NCBI GenBank assembly: GCA_016790075.1
Contig: JAEUPP010000032.1
Span: 1-64,000 of the forward strand
Origin: Rhodanobacteraceae bacterium
GTDB taxonomy: Bacteria; Pseudomonadota; Gammaproteobacteria; Xanthomonadales; Rhodanobacteraceae
Length of the DNA stretch: 64,000 bases
Direction: 5' to 3'
Part shown: positions 1 through 8,406 of the stretch, one piece after another
How positions within the stretch are numbered: position 1 is the first letter of the stretch
Layout: each line of letters opens with the position of its first letter
Made by a program: the position numbers and the translations under genes
Notes under the pieces: model-generated
Databases searched by the model: none
What the model saw: the letters and a program-made list of their open reading frames with translations, nothing else
Told to the model about the DNA's origin: nothing

Positions 1-2
1 CA

Positions 3-182
3 GCGATTGTTGAACAAGTAGAGAAGAACGCGAGTCGCTGGCCGATGCGGGTCAAGGCCATTGGCTCACGTTACTGGCGTGTTGTAGGCGAGGCGCAAGA
101 CTTGGCCGATACCGCCAGAGCGCTAGGCCAGCGCTGGCTGCCGGGTATTGGATTTGCGAGGTCGCTAGGAAAGGTTCGGTGA
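3..182 (+). CDS. 3' end of an unknown gene (5' end outside window)
   Basis: An open frame enters from the left edge and runs 59 codons to TGA at 180-182. The peptide is basic and ends in FARSLGKVR. It contains a hydrophobic/aromatic stretch (MRVKAIGSRYWRVVGEA) followed by a likely helix (DLADTARALGQRW). I do not recognise the family. The other two plus-strand frames stop early, which gives modest support for coding. A REP-like palindrome starts at the stop codon, as often happens just after genes. It could also be a random open frame. Confidence 0.35.
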   Translation, partial: AIVEQVEKNASRWPMRVKAIGSRYWRVVGEAQDLADTARALGQRWLPGIGFARSLGKVR

Positions 183-198
183 TCCCGACGGTCGGGAT
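182..198. repeat. REP-like palindrome
   Basis: ATCCCGAC and GTCGGGAT flank a single G, giving a perfect 8-base inverted repeat directly after the stop codon of the partial gene. No T-run follows, so it looks more like a REP-type palindrome than a classical terminator. Confidence 0.45.
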
Positions 199-319
199 TC
201 TTGAAGCGCGCAAGCGAGGATCTACTGTGGGCGAAGCGAAATTTTCCGTTCGTTGAAACGCGCCGAAAAGGCCGTTGCCCCGTCGTAGAACAATCGCGGG
301 GTAGTGGAGGATAGAGTTA

Positions 320-391
320 TGAGTGTCCCAGGTTTCTTCCCAGATTTCCTGAGTGTCCCAGGTTTCCAGGCTTCTTGTCCCTGGTTTCCGG
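320..391. repeat. Tandem imperfect repeats, TGAGTGTCCCAGGTTTC type
   Basis: The 17-mer TGAGTGTCCCAGGTTTC occurs at 320-336 and again at 350-366, a period of 30. A degenerate third copy (TGTCCCTGGTTTCCGG) lies at 376-391, at the 3' end of the 166-residue gene on the other strand. Motifs of this kind are often dispersed intergenic repeats. The rest of 183-395 holds no gene I can support. Confidence 0.5.
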
Positions 392-395
392 TTTC

Positions 396-896
396 TCAAC
401 GCACTTGCTGCCGTACCAATTGGTTCAGTTGTGTGTTGTTTTCCAACGCCCGGATTTTCGGGTTGCCGAGCAGGCTGGTGTAGTCGCCTTCCTGGATAGC
501 CTTAAGAACAGCGGGATCCTGAAGGATGGCTTGGATCTGCGGGTCGGACTGCAGGCTCATGATCGATTGCAGCGTCGCTGGATCCTGCATCAGTTGCTTT
601 TGTAGTGATTGGATGTCCTGGGTCAAGGCATCGCCACGCGCCGACGAATTCCCGGGCGAGCCCGCCGCCGTGGAAGCAGCACCGTCGTAGACGATCTGCG
701 CAATGTTCTCTTGCGTGATACGCAGGGTGCCGAGGACGGGCGAGCGCACGATGTACACGCCGTGGTCGATGCTCAGGACTTCACCCTCAATGCGGCTGCC
801 GTCCTTTAGCTCTATCGTCGGTCCCGCCAACACGTTCGTGGTGAGGGCGAGCAGGGCTGCAGCGAGACAGCCCTTCAGGACCTGTTTCATGTTCAT
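396..896 (-). CDS. Secreted protein with DP-x-I/V-L helical repeats, function unknown
   Basis: 166 residues. An N-terminal signal peptide (MNMKQVLKGCLAAALLALTT, cleavage likely after VLAG) is followed by a small beta-rich segment around residues 26-70 (ELKDGSRIEGEVLSIDHGVY, LGTLRITQENIAQI). It resembles other periplasmic proteins that begin DGSxIxG. Residues about 95-160 are glutamine-rich helices repeating DPATLQSI, DPQIQAILQDPAVL and NPKIRAL, which look like STI1/Sti1-type DP repeats. GGAG lies about 9 bases before the ATG. The gene faces away from the plus-strand gene at 1382. A role as a periplasmic scaffold or chaperone-binding protein is a guess. Confidence 0.75.
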   Translation of the reverse strand: MNMKQVLKGCLAAALLALTTNVLAGPTIELKDGSRIEGEVLSIDHGVYIVRSPVLGTLRITQENIAQIVYDGAASTAAGSPGNSSARGDALTQDIQSLQKQLMQDPATLQSIMSLQSDPQIQAILQDPAVLKAIQEGDYTSLLGNPKIRALENNTQLNQLVRQQVR

Positions 897-1381
897 CGGC
901 TGTGTCTCCAGGACGTGGGCGTGGTCCGATCGTACTCCGAGCGGAACAAAGTAGCAGGCGGAAAAGAGTGAATCTGGTCTGCAAATTCGGTTCAGCCAGG
1001 GAAAGTGGTTGAAACGCGTTCTCTACGGAACCGCTGACGTTTCGCGCAAAGGCACAGTCCTCCCGCTGGACAAGTTCAGCCCTGGTATCGAAACCTCGGA
1101 CTCATTGCTGATTTCCGTTTGCAGGTGTGTTTATCGGGTGCTTCGGCAGCTGTCAAAGCACCACGCATGTATACGCTGCCCAAGTTGTTCATGCTGGAAG
1201 AAACCGCACCGGGGCCGGCGGGTGCCACAGCAGATCCTCGGCTTCTGTCATTGCGGTTGTGCGGCGGAATGTCGCGGTGCGGCCCCTGCTCAACCCCGGC
1301 GGCCTGGTGTTGCGTTGGACTTTGCCGGCGTGTCGATGACAAGCCGGTTTCTTGTCCATTATTTTCCAAAAGGAATTTGCT
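897..1381. other. Divergent intergenic region, no gene supported
   Basis: 485 bases between two divergently transcribed small secreted-protein genes. Overlapping open frames exist, but none has a signal, motif or ribosome binding site that supports it. Both genes must draw their promoters from here. I could not pick a convincing -35/-10 pair. Confidence 0.4.
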
Positions 1382-1771
1382 ATGAACTTGCGTCATGTGC
1401 TGTGCCTGTTGCTGTTCACCGTGTTCTCCTCGGGCGCCTATGCGCGCCAGCCGCATACGCCGCCGACTGCTGCGCCGCCGGTGCGGTCTGCCACTGTCTA
1501 TCCGATCGTTGTCTCGTTTATCAGCATCGGCGAGGGCGTGTCCTACCCGTCGGTCATGCAGTTCAACACCCTGGTTGCTGAGTTCGAGCATACCTGGGGC
1601 GTGGCTGCGCAACGCGTGGTCTCTCCCTGGGGGCGCGAAGGCGAATTCGACGTCTGCTTTACCCTCGGCGGACTTCCAGCCGCCGCACGCGCCGAACTTG
1701 TTGATCAGCTGCGGCTGCTCGATGCAGAGCCTCTGGTCGCAGTAGCCGAAGATGTGGCCTGCGCGGACTGA
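1382..1771 (+). CDS. Small secreted protein, function unknown
   Basis: 129 residues. The start at 1382 is chosen because AAGGAA precedes it by a short spacer and the protein then opens with a clean signal peptide (MNLRHVLCLLLFTVFSSGAYA). A short Pro-rich linker follows, then a compact domain (YPIVVSFISIGEGVSYPSVM, FDVCFTLGGLPAAARAELVD) with two cysteines. The charged and aromatic residues suggest a folded periplasmic domain rather than a lipoprotein, since there is no lipobox. I do not recognise the family. It converges on glmS, with a hairpin between the two. Confidence 0.75.
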   Translation: MNLRHVLCLLLFTVFSSGAYARQPHTPPTAAPPVRSATVYPIVVSFISIGEGVSYPSVMQFNTLVAEFEHTWGVAAQRVVSPWGREGEFDVCFTLGGLPAAARAELVDQLRLLDAEPLVAVAEDVACAD

Positions 1772-1790
1772 AACGTCTGATGGGCAGGAC

Positions 1791-1815
1791 GACCGCCGCT
1801 GCAGTGGCGGCGGTC
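1791..1815. terminator. Hairpin between convergent genes
   Basis: GACCGCCGC (1791-1799) and GCGGCGGTC (1807-1815) form a perfect 9-bp stem with a 7-base loop, between the ends of the small secreted-protein gene and glmS. There is no clear T-run, so it may act as a bidirectional RNA-end stabiliser or a weak terminator. Confidence 0.5.
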
Positions 1816-1899
1816 GCTCTTGCTGGCTTCGCTGTGCCCGCCGGACGGAGCGTTGTCCGTGTCCGGATTCCTGCCTTCGCTGGGGTGGTTACGCTTCGA

Positions 1900-3732
1900 C
1901 TACTCGACCGTTACCGACTTGGCCAGATTGCGCGGTTGATCGACGTCGGTGCCCTTCAGAACAGCCACGTGGTAGGCCAGCAGTTGCAATGGGATATTGA
2001 ACACGATCGGTGAGATGAAATTTCCGCCCGCATCGACATGCAGCACGGCACCGCGCTTGTCGTCCAGCTTGACCTCCACGTCGCGGTCGGCAATGACGAA
2101 CAGTTCACCGCCGCGTGCGCGCACTTCCTCAAGATTGGACTTGAGCTTCTCCAGCAGTTGGTTGTTCGGTGCGACCGCGATCACCGGCATGTCCTCGTCC
2201 ACCAGCGCGAGTGGGCCGTGCTTGAGTTCGCCGGCGGGATAGGCCTCCGCATGGATGTAGGAGATTTCCTTGAGCTTGAGTGCTGCCTCGATGGCTATCG
2301 GATAGCTCGCGCCGCGCCCGAGGAACAGCGCGTGGTGCTTGTCGACGAAACGCTCGGCCAGGGTGGCGATGGCCGGTTCCAGCGCCAGGGCATCGGCGAC
2401 GACGCGGGGCAGTGTAGCCAGCTGCGCGACCAGGCGCTGGTACTTGGCCTCGGGCATACCGTTGAGCCGGGCCAGCTCCAGCGTCAACAGCGCGAGCGCC
2501 GCGAGCTGGGTGGTAAAAGCCTTGGTCGAAGCTACTCCAATTTCCGGACCGGCGCGGGTCATGAGCACCAGATCGGATTCGCGCACCAGGGATGACTCGG
2601 GGACGTTGCAGACTGCGAGTGCGCTGAGATAACGCTCGTCGCGGCCGCTGCGCAGGGCGGCCAGCGTATCGGCGGTTTCACCGGATTGCGACACCGCCAC
2701 GAACAACGTGCCGTTGGGGACGACGGTCTTGCGGTAGCGATATTCGCTGGCGACTTCGACGGCGCAGGGCAGGTTGGCCAGGCCTTCGATCCAGTACTTG
2801 GCGACCATACCGGCGTGATAGCTGGTACCGCAGGCGACGATGTGGACATGCCGGACGTTGCGCAGCACCGCTTCCGCGTCGACGCCGAATACGTTGGGCA
2901 GGATGCGCGCTTCGGCGATACGGCCTTCCAGCGTACGGGCAACGGCTTCCGGCTGCTCGTGGATTTCCTTGAGCATGTAGTGCCGGTACTCGCCGCGTTC
3001 TACCGCATCGGCGGTAAGGTCGGTTTCGCGCTCGGCCCGGTTCACTGGCTTGCCCTGCGCATCCATCACGCGGTAGCCGTCGCGGCTGATTTCGACGATA
3101 TCGCCTTCGTCGAGATAGACGAACCGGTTGGTAACGCGAAGCAGGGCCTGTACGTCCGATCCGAGGAAGTGCTCGCCCAGGCCTATGCCGACAACCAGCG
3201 GGCTGCCGCGGCGGGCGCCGACGATGCGATCAGAATGCGCCAGGGAAAGCACTGCAATGGCATAGGCGCCGTGCAGACGATGGGTCGCGCTGACGACGGC
3301 TTCAATCAGCGACAGGCCGGATTCCAGCAGCGAATCGATCAGATGGGCGATGACTTCGCTGTCGGTTTCCGAAGTGAACTCATAGCCCTTGGCGGTCAGC
3401 TCATCGCGCAGCTCGACATGATTTTCAATAATTCCATTGTGTGCAACAGATACGCGGTCGGCGGATACGTGCGGGTGCGCGTTGTGCGTGCTGGGGACAC
3501 CGTGTGTTGCCCAGCGTGTGTGCGCAATGCCGATCCTGGCGGCTACCGGTTCGGTGACCAGGAGTTGTTCGAGTTCACGCACTTTGCCTTTGGTACGGCG
3601 GCGGTGCAGGGCATTGCCTTCCAGTACGGCGAGGCCGGCGGAGTCATAGCCGCGATATTCCAATGCCTGCAACCCGGCGATCAGGATGGGCCCGATCTCG
3701 CGATTCGCTACAGCTCCTACGATGCCGCACAT
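1900..3732 (-). CDS. glmS: Glutamine--fructose-6-phosphate aminotransferase (isomerizing)
   Basis: Converts fructose-6-phosphate and glutamine to glucosamine-6-phosphate, the entry step to UDP-GlcNAc. The 610-residue length is typical. The start is fixed by MCGIVGAV, whose Cys2 becomes the N-terminal nucleophile of the glutaminase domain. AAGGAG lies 6 bases upstream. The open frame extends further up but without homology. Two SIS isomerase domains follow (GTSYHAGM, SQSGETADT, ASTKAFTTQ), and the C-terminus NLAKSVTVE is the canonical GlmS end. It is the last gene of the minus-strand operon that starts with the NRPS/PKS gene, 43 bases after the VanZ-like gene. This placement suggests it boosts amino-sugar supply for the polysaccharide. 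No glmS ribozyme is expected in this group and none is seen. Confidence 0.97.
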   Translation of the reverse strand: MCGIVGAVANREIGPILIAGLQALEYRGYDSAGLAVLEGNALHRRRTKGKVRELEQLLVTEPVAARIGIAHTRWATHGVPSTHNAHPHVSADRVSVAHNGIIENHVELRDELTAKGYEFTSETDSEVIAHLIDSLLESGLSLIEAVVSATHRLHGAYAIAVLSLAHSDRIVGARRGSPLVVGIGLGEHFLGSDVQALLRVTNRFVYLDEGDIVEISRDGYRVMDAQGKPVNRAERETDLTADAVERGEYRHYMLKEIHEQPEAVARTLEGRIAEARILPNVFGVDAEAVLRNVRHVHIVACGTSYHAGMVAKYWIEGLANLPCAVEVASEYRYRKTVVPNGTLFVAVSQSGETADTLAALRSGRDERYLSALAVCNVPESSLVRESDLVLMTRAGPEIGVASTKAFTTQLAALALLTLELARLNGMPEAKYQRLVAQLATLPRVVADALALEPAIATLAERFVDKHHALFLGRGASYPIAIEAALKLKEISYIHAEAYPAGELKHGPLALVDEDMPVIAVAPNNQLLEKLKSNLEEVRARGGELFVIADRDVEVKLDDKRGAVLHVDAGGNFISPIVFNIPLQLLAYHVAVLKGTDVDQPRNLAKSVTVE

Positions 3733-3775
3733 GTCGGTCTCCTTGTGATGTGTCGATAGTGTTGGTGGGCGAGGT

Positions 3776-4165
3776 TCATGCGGCGTTGGACAGGCGTGGC
3801 CACAGCGCACCGGCCATGACGCCGAGCAGTAGCCCGACGGCGTCGCGGGCCAGGTCGTCGTAGTCCGCATAACGTCCGGGAACCCAGATCTGTATCAGTT
3901 CGGATACCACCGCGACGGCAATGCCGATGGCAAACACCATCGCCACAGAAAAAAGACGCGAGCGGCCCGTAGCGCGCAAGGTCGCTGTCCATGTCCAGGC
4001 TACAAGACAAAATAAAGGTATATGTAAAAAATTTAACAATGGCTGCCATTCGGGGTTTTCGCTCAGGGGAACGAGCAAGCCGAGCGAGCCAAGCACACTG
4101 ATGAAGATGGCCAGCCGCGTGAGCGGAGCCGCCTGCCGGTGCCGATTGGCTGGCGAATCAGGCAT
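3776..4165 (-). CDS. VanZ-like membrane protein
   Basis: 129 residues with about four hydrophobic segments (around LAIFISVLGSLGLLVPLS, LLNFLHIPLFCLVAWTW, VAMVFAIGIAVAVVSELIQ and DAVGLLLGVMAGALW). The motif pattern N-FLHIPLF, then SELIQIWVPGRYADYDDLARDAVG, is characteristic of the VanZ-like family, often found in polysaccharide and exosortase-type loci. The biochemical role is unknown. Its ATG lies inside the end of galE (8-base overlap), which implies translational coupling, and glmS follows. Confidence 0.85.
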   Translation of the reverse strand: MPDSPANRHRQAAPLTRLAIFISVLGSLGLLVPLSENPEWQPLLNFLHIPLFCLVAWTWTATLRATGRSRLFSVAMVFAIGIAVAVVSELIQIWVPGRYADYDDLARDAVGLLLGVMAGALWPRLSNAA

Positions 4166-5153
4166 TGCGTCGGGCCGTCAGACGGTGTTCCCAGGCCAAT
4201 GCGCTGCGCGCAATCAGATCAAGGTCATCCAGTTCCGGTTTCCAGCCCAGCACTTGGCGGATCCGAGTGCATTGTGCAATGAGTTCCGGTGGATCGCCCG
4301 CACGGCGGGGTTCTTCGATACAGGGTACCGCCGTGCCGTGTGCGCGGGTCATCGCTGCAAGCACCTCGCGTACGCTGTAACCATGGCCATAGCCGGCATT
4401 GAGTACGGCCGAGGTGCCGCCGTCGCGCAGATAGCGCAGCGCGGCCAGATGGGCGGATGCGAGATCCTCGACATGGATGTAGTCGCGTACGCCGGTGCCG
4501 TCGGGCGTGGGATAGTCGGTGCCGTAGATGGACACATGCGGACGCACACCGATGGCCGCCTCCGCGGCGACCTTCATCAGCAGGGTCGCTTTTGCCGTCG
4601 ACTGGCCGATGCGTTGCCGACGATCGCAGCCCGCGACATTGAAATAGCGCAGCGCGACATAGCGCAGATCGGAGCTGGCGGCAAGGTCGCGCAGCATCCA
4701 TTCGCTCATCAGTTTCGATGTGCCGTAGGGATTGATCGGCATGGTCGGGCTTTCTTCGCTGGCGCTGCCGCCAGGTGGAATGCCGTAGACCGCCGCTGTG
4801 GAGGAGAAGACCACCTGCTTCACCCCACTGTGGAGACAGCACGCGAGCAGGTTGCGCGTTGCGCCGGTGTTGTTGCCGTAATAGCGCAGTGGATCCGCGA
4901 CTGATTCGGGCACGATGGTGCGCGCGGCGAAGTGCATGACCGTCTCGATGTGATGGGCGCGCAGCAGATCGCTTACCAGGGCGAAATCGCCGACATCACC
5001 CACGACCAGCTCGCCGCCGAGGACAGCCTCGCGGAAGCCGGTGCTGAGGTTGTCGAGCACGACGACGCGCTCGCCGGCCTCGATCAGTTGCGCAACGACG
5101 TGGCTGCCGATATAGCCTGCGCCGCCAGTGACCAGGACTGCATGTTTCTTCAT
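4158..5153 (-). CDS. galE: UDP-glucose 4-epimerase
   Basis: 331 residues of an extended short-chain dehydrogenase. It has the N-terminal NAD site TGGAGYIGSH, the SSTAAVYG catalytic strand and YGTSK as the YxxxK pair. It interconverts UDP-Glc and UDP-Gal, and in some members the HexNAc forms. The start is placed at MKKHAVLVTGG (5153). Upstream in-frame codons give non-homologous sequence. The ribosome binding site is weak (ACGAG). It lies 28 bases after the propeller gene and overlaps the VanZ-like gene, so it is part of the operon led by the megasynthase. The N-acetyl versus non-acetyl preference cannot be read with confidence. Confidence 0.92.
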   Translation of the reverse strand: MKKHAVLVTGGAGYIGSHVVAQLIEAGERVVVLDNLSTGFREAVLGGELVVGDVGDFALVSDLLRAHHIETVMHFAARTIVPESVADPLRYYGNNTGATRNLLACCLHSGVKQVVFSSTAAVYGIPPGGSASEESPTMPINPYGTSKLMSEWMLRDLAASSDLRYVALRYFNVAGCDRRQRIGQSTAKATLLMKVAAEAAIGVRPHVSIYGTDYPTPDGTGVRDYIHVEDLASAHLAALRYLRDGGTSAVLNAGYGHGYSVREVLAAMTRAHGTAVPCIEEPRRAGDPPELIAQCTRIRQVLGWKPELDDLDLIARSALAWEHRLTARRNA

Positions 5154-5181
5154 TGTCGAATCTCGTTCATGAGGCGCCGGT

Positions 5182-6846
5182 TCAGGTCGACCAGCGCGAT
5201 GCCAGGTATTTGCCGTCCAGCACATCCAGATCGGCATGCCGGGCATAGGTATGGCAACCGCGCAGGCCGGGTGCCCAGTCGGGTTCGAGCACACCCAGAG
5301 GACGTTCCTGGTACTGGTCTGGTGTCAGCGTCACGATTTCGTGGAAGACGATGGCACGGCCATATTCCGCGGCGCAGTCCTGGCCGGGGCGGATCAGGCG
5401 GCCTGTGTGTTCAAACACCGGGCCGGCCGGACGCGCCCGGCGCACATCCGTGCACACGGGGTTCTGGGCATGGGGTTGCCACGGCCCCGCGGGCGAGGGC
5501 GCATGAAAAAGGAACAGTTCGTTCCATTCCCGGCCTTCGTCATCGAACGGCGTTTCCGCGACGCAGGCGAACATCCACCAGCGTCCGTCGCGTTCGAACA
5601 ACGTCGGGTCGACCATGCGCCAGCCGTGCAGGAGTGTGACCGAGTGCGTCCAGCGGTTTGGGAAATGTTCGCAATTCCACAAGTCAACACGGCCAGCCAG
5701 AGCGGACTCCACGACCAGGAAGGTCCGGCCTTGCCAGTGGAGCAAGTGCGGATAGGACAGGTGATGGGGCTGGCGCAGCACGGTGTGAGTCGCCGCTACA
5801 TCGAGTTGTCCGTCGAGCTCCAGCGCCTGGATTTCGCCGCGTCCGGTGGCGTAGTCATAGGCTTCGACCAGCACGAAATCCCGCCCTTCATGGCGCCACG
5901 GTGCCGGGTCTGCCCAGAACCAGCCACGCGGCGGCCGCAGCCGGCGCAGGCTGCCGGGTGTCGGTCGAGCCGGATCGAGCGGTTGTGCGGCTCGACGTAC
6001 GGCAATGTGCCAGTGCTCGCGCAGGAATGGCCGGCCGAGGTGGCGCCGGACACCGCGTGCGAGCACGCGCAGACCCAGCAAGAGGGTTCCTAGGGCGCCG
6101 GGCCTGAACCCGCTTTGTGCCGGGGTCTGGCGCCGGATCTGCCCGTTGGCCAGACGGCGCAAGGCGCGCGTCAGCTGGGCGGGAACTTTTTGCAGTTGGT
6201 ACGCGCGGTGACGGGTGAAGCTGATCTGAGCTACGGAGATTTCACCGGGTTCCAGCAGGATCCAGGCATCGGCCTGGCTGTCATGTACGCGCAGCCCGGT
6301 CGTGGCGCTGGAATGTCCGGCGCGGAAGTCCTCCAGCATCCAGCTGCCGCAGCGCAGCGACGACATTGCGTCGGATTCGAGAGTCCAGGCGCCGAATCTG
6401 GCGGCACGGGCGAAACGGCCATCGGGGGGCGGTAGGCCTACCAGCAACAGCAGATCCGGCTGCAGGTCATCCAGCAATTTCAGCAATGTGTCGGTGGCGG
6501 CGGTGCGACCGGCGGCCAGCGTGATGCCGTCGACGCGCTGCAGCGCGGCACCAGTGGGCAGCAGGGGGGCGGGCTGCAGAATCTGGCGTAATGGTCCGGC
6601 GATAGCCTGGTCCCAGCGCAGGTAGCGATCGAAGGCCCCGGTACCGTGTGAATCCGGGGCAGGGGCCAGATCAGTGCTGCACCAGGTGAGCTGCAGGAAT
6701 TCGCAGTCGCACAAGGCGTGCAGGCTTTCAGCGAGCCAACGCGGACCCGTGTCCTGGCCGCTCAACACAACGACCACACGCAGCGGTGCGCTGGCGACTT
6801 CGGGAAACAGACGCGAGCGTCCTGCCTGTGGCGTGCAATCAGCCAT
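5182..6846 (-). CDS. Formyltransferase-like plus beta-propeller protein, GINT1-N-like
   Basis: 554 residues in two parts. Residues about 20-240 look like a degenerate formyltransferase N-domain (VVVVLSGQDTGPRWLAESL, LQPDLLLLVGLP, FGAWTLESDAM, STATTGL-like region). Residues about 290-554 form a glycosidase-like five-bladed propeller with repeated acidic and aromatic motifs (GWFWADPAPW, FVLVEAYDY, LSYPHLL, RMVDPTLFERDGRWWMF). This combination resembles bacterial relatives of the N-terminal domain of plant glucosamine inositolphosphorylceramide transferase. They occur in polysaccharide and natural-product clusters, and a transferase role is assumed rather than proven. It overlaps the hydrolase gene upstream by 8 bases. 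It is a candidate for moving a formyl, sugar or peptide group in this locus. Confidence 0.6.
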   Translation of the reverse strand: MADCTPQAGRSRLFPEVASAPLRVVVVLSGQDTGPRWLAESLHALCDCEFLQLTWCSTDLAPAPDSHGTGAFDRYLRWDQAIAGPLRQILQPAPLLPTGAALQRVDGITLAAGRTAATDTLLKLLDDLQPDLLLLVGLPPPDGRFARAARFGAWTLESDAMSSLRCGSWMLEDFRAGHSSATTGLRVHDSQADAWILLEPGEISVAQISFTRHRAYQLQKVPAQLTRALRRLANGQIRRQTPAQSGFRPGALGTLLLGLRVLARGVRRHLGRPFLREHWHIAVRRAAQPLDPARPTPGSLRRLRPPRGWFWADPAPWRHEGRDFVLVEAYDYATGRGEIQALELDGQLDVAATHTVLRQPHHLSYPHLLHWQGRTFLVVESALAGRVDLWNCEHFPNRWTHSVTLLHGWRMVDPTLFERDGRWWMFACVAETPFDDEGREWNELFLFHAPSPAGPWQPHAQNPVCTDVRRARPAGPVFEHTGRLIRPGQDCAAEYGRAIVFHEIVTLTPDQYQERPLGVLEPDWAPGLRGCHTYARHADLDVLDGKYLASRWST

Positions 6847-7645
6847 GTGTTGGCCTCGGAAACGCCGCCTGAACCCAGGCCAGCACGGACTCGATCAGGC
6901 GATCACGGTCGTCGGGATCGAAGAACAGATGATCGCATTCCGGCCAGTGTTGCAGGGTGATCCGTTCATCGCCGGATTGCGGACCGAACGTAGTGTGGAA
7001 TTGTCTACGATGCAGCATGTAGTTTGCGGCACCGCCAGTGTAGAGCGCGAACAGGCGCACATCGCGCTGCAGCAGCTGCGCGAGTTGTTCGCGTTCGGTG
7101 CCGATGGCGGGCCAGTCGCGGTAGTCGTTCACGGTCGGACGAGGGGCTGCCGCTGCCGGCGGACTGAGCTGCTGCCTGAACATGGCCCACCAGCGTGACG
7201 GCGGGCGCAGTGCGGCCAGACGCAACTGTCCGACGCGATACCAGAAACCCGGTCGCGCGAGGCCGTCGAGCAGGAGCAGCCCCTGCACGCGTGCATCTGT
7301 GCCGGCGATCTGCCAGGCATGGTCAGCAGCACTGCAGATGCCGCCGAGCACGAAGCGCGTGCAGCCGGTTGCCGCCTGGACACGATCCAGGACGTCAGTG
7401 TGGATCTCGTGGCGTGTGCGGTCGGCGGCGGCCAGGGCATCGCCGATGCCGGGCGCATCCCAGCGCAGAGCCACATAGCCAGCTGCGGTCAGCCGGCGGG
7501 CGAGTTCCACGTACAGGCGAAAAGGCCCGGTGCGATGAATCATGCCGGCGTTGAGCAGGACCAGGGCCGTATCGCTTCGTCTGTCTTGTGGAAGATGCAG
7601 CAAGCCGAAGCGCTGCCCGCCCAGATCGAGAATCTGTTCGTTCAC
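6839..7645 (-). CDS. Exosortase-A-system-type hydrolase 1 (alpha/beta hydrolase, Cys nucleophile)
   Basis: 268 residues of the alpha/beta-hydrolase fold. The nucleophile elbow reads GGICSAAD, so the nucleophile is probably cysteine rather than serine, as in dienelactone hydrolase. The likely catalytic His is in WPECDHLFF. Features such as LLNAGMIHRTGPFRLYVELA and LRWDAPGIGD match the family known from exosortase A loci as hydrolase 1 (TIGR03100-like). The start is GTG at 7645, overlapping the stop of the preceding gene (GTGA), with GGAG about 10 bases upstream. Directly downstream of the megasynthase and its partner hydrolase, it is a good candidate for releasing or editing the carrier-bound product. 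Substrate unknown. Confidence 0.75.
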   Translation of the reverse strand: MNEQILDLGGQRFGLLHLPQDRRSDTALVLLNAGMIHRTGPFRLYVELARRLTAAGYVALRWDAPGIGDALAAADRTRHEIHTDVLDRVQAATGCTRFVLGGICSAADHAWQIAGTDARVQGLLLLDGLARPGFWYRVGQLRLAALRPPSRWWAMFRQQLSPPAAAAPRPTVNDYRDWPAIGTEREQLAQLLQRDVRLFALYTGGAANYMLHRRQFHTTFGPQSGDERITLQHWPECDHLFFDPDDRDRLIESVLAWVQAAFPRPTHG

Positions 7646-8406
7646 GATGCGGATCTCCCGGCCTGCGCCAGTGTTGCTGCGATCTCGGCGATCGCCTGGG
7701 CCGGAAACGGTGCACTGATGTCGATTTGATCGGCCCAGTCCGCCAGTGCCGCGGGCAGCGGGATGTTTCGCACCGGTTCGATCGGTTCCGGTACGGACCG
7801 GTCCAGCACGATGCAGTCAGCAGGCAATTCGGCCAGTGTGCGGGGGTAGATACTGGCGCTGAACGTCGGACCAAGGCGAAAGCCCATCAAGCTGCCGGCT
7901 GCAACCGGACGTTGCGTGCCGCTGCGCTGGAATGGGAAGCGCCGCGTGGAACGGCGTTCTTCGCTATCGCGGCGCTGCAGGACCTGCAGCCATTGGGCGC
8001 CGGAGTGGACCGGTTGCCACAGCACCAGTGGCAGTTGCTGCAGCCGGGCCAGCGGCGCGGCTATCAGTGCGCCGGCGCGAATACCCATGATGGTGACGGG
8101 GATATCGGGCAGCAATTGGCGCAAATGCGCCAGCGCAAATTCCGCATCGGTGTCAGCGCTGTCCAAGTCGAGAGACTGGCTGTCACCGCTGGAGTCGCCG
8201 CTGCCGGCATAGTCAAAGCGTAGGCTGGCGATGCCGTGTGTAGCGAGCGACTGGGCGAGCAAAGCAAACAACCGATGGCTGCGCGGGTGTTCATGCAGCA
8301 TCGGCGGACACAGCAGGTAGGCCTGCCGCGGCGCCTCGATCGGGCGTTGCAGCACGGCGAAGAGGTTTTCTCCGCCGGCGTTGAGGTACATCGGTATCTG
8401 CCGCAT
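7642..8406 (-). CDS. Exosortase-A-system-type hydrolase 2, nucleophile replaced
   Basis: 254 residues. The alpha/beta-hydrolase core is recognisable (LLCPPMLHEHPRSHRLFALL, LRFDYAGSGDSSGD). At the nucleophile elbow the sequence reads IMGIRAGALIA, with arginine where Ser or Cys is expected, as I recall for the family called exosortase A system-associated hydrolase 2 (TIGR03101-like). It may therefore be non-catalytic or use other chemistry, perhaps working as a partner of hydrolase 1. Its ATG shares a base with the stop codon of the megasynthase gene (TGATG), so the two are translationally coupled. The C-terminal third is degenerate. Confidence 0.72.
   Translation of the reverse strand: MRQIPMYLNAGGENLFAVLQRPIEAPRQAYLLCPPMLHEHPRSHRLFALLAQSLATHGIASLRFDYAGSGDSSGDSQSLDLDSADTDAEFALAHLRQLLPDIPVTIMGIRAGALIAAPLARLQQLPLVLWQPVHSGAQWLQVLQRRDSEERRSTRRFPFQRSGTQRPVAAGSLMGFRLGPTFSASIYPRTLAELPADCIVLDRSVPEPIEPVRNIPLPAALADWADQIDISAPFPAQAIAEIAATLAQAGRSAS

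Noticed and set aside
1009-1581. A 190-codon open frame on the plus strand overlapping the small secreted-protein gene
   Set aside because: No ribosome binding site, Cys/Arg-rich translation with no motif, and it is out of frame with the signal-peptide-bearing gene at 1382.
2038-3759. Long plus-strand open frames antisense to glmS
   Set aside because: They are complements of glmS codons in GC-rich DNA. The glmS protein is full length and canonical.
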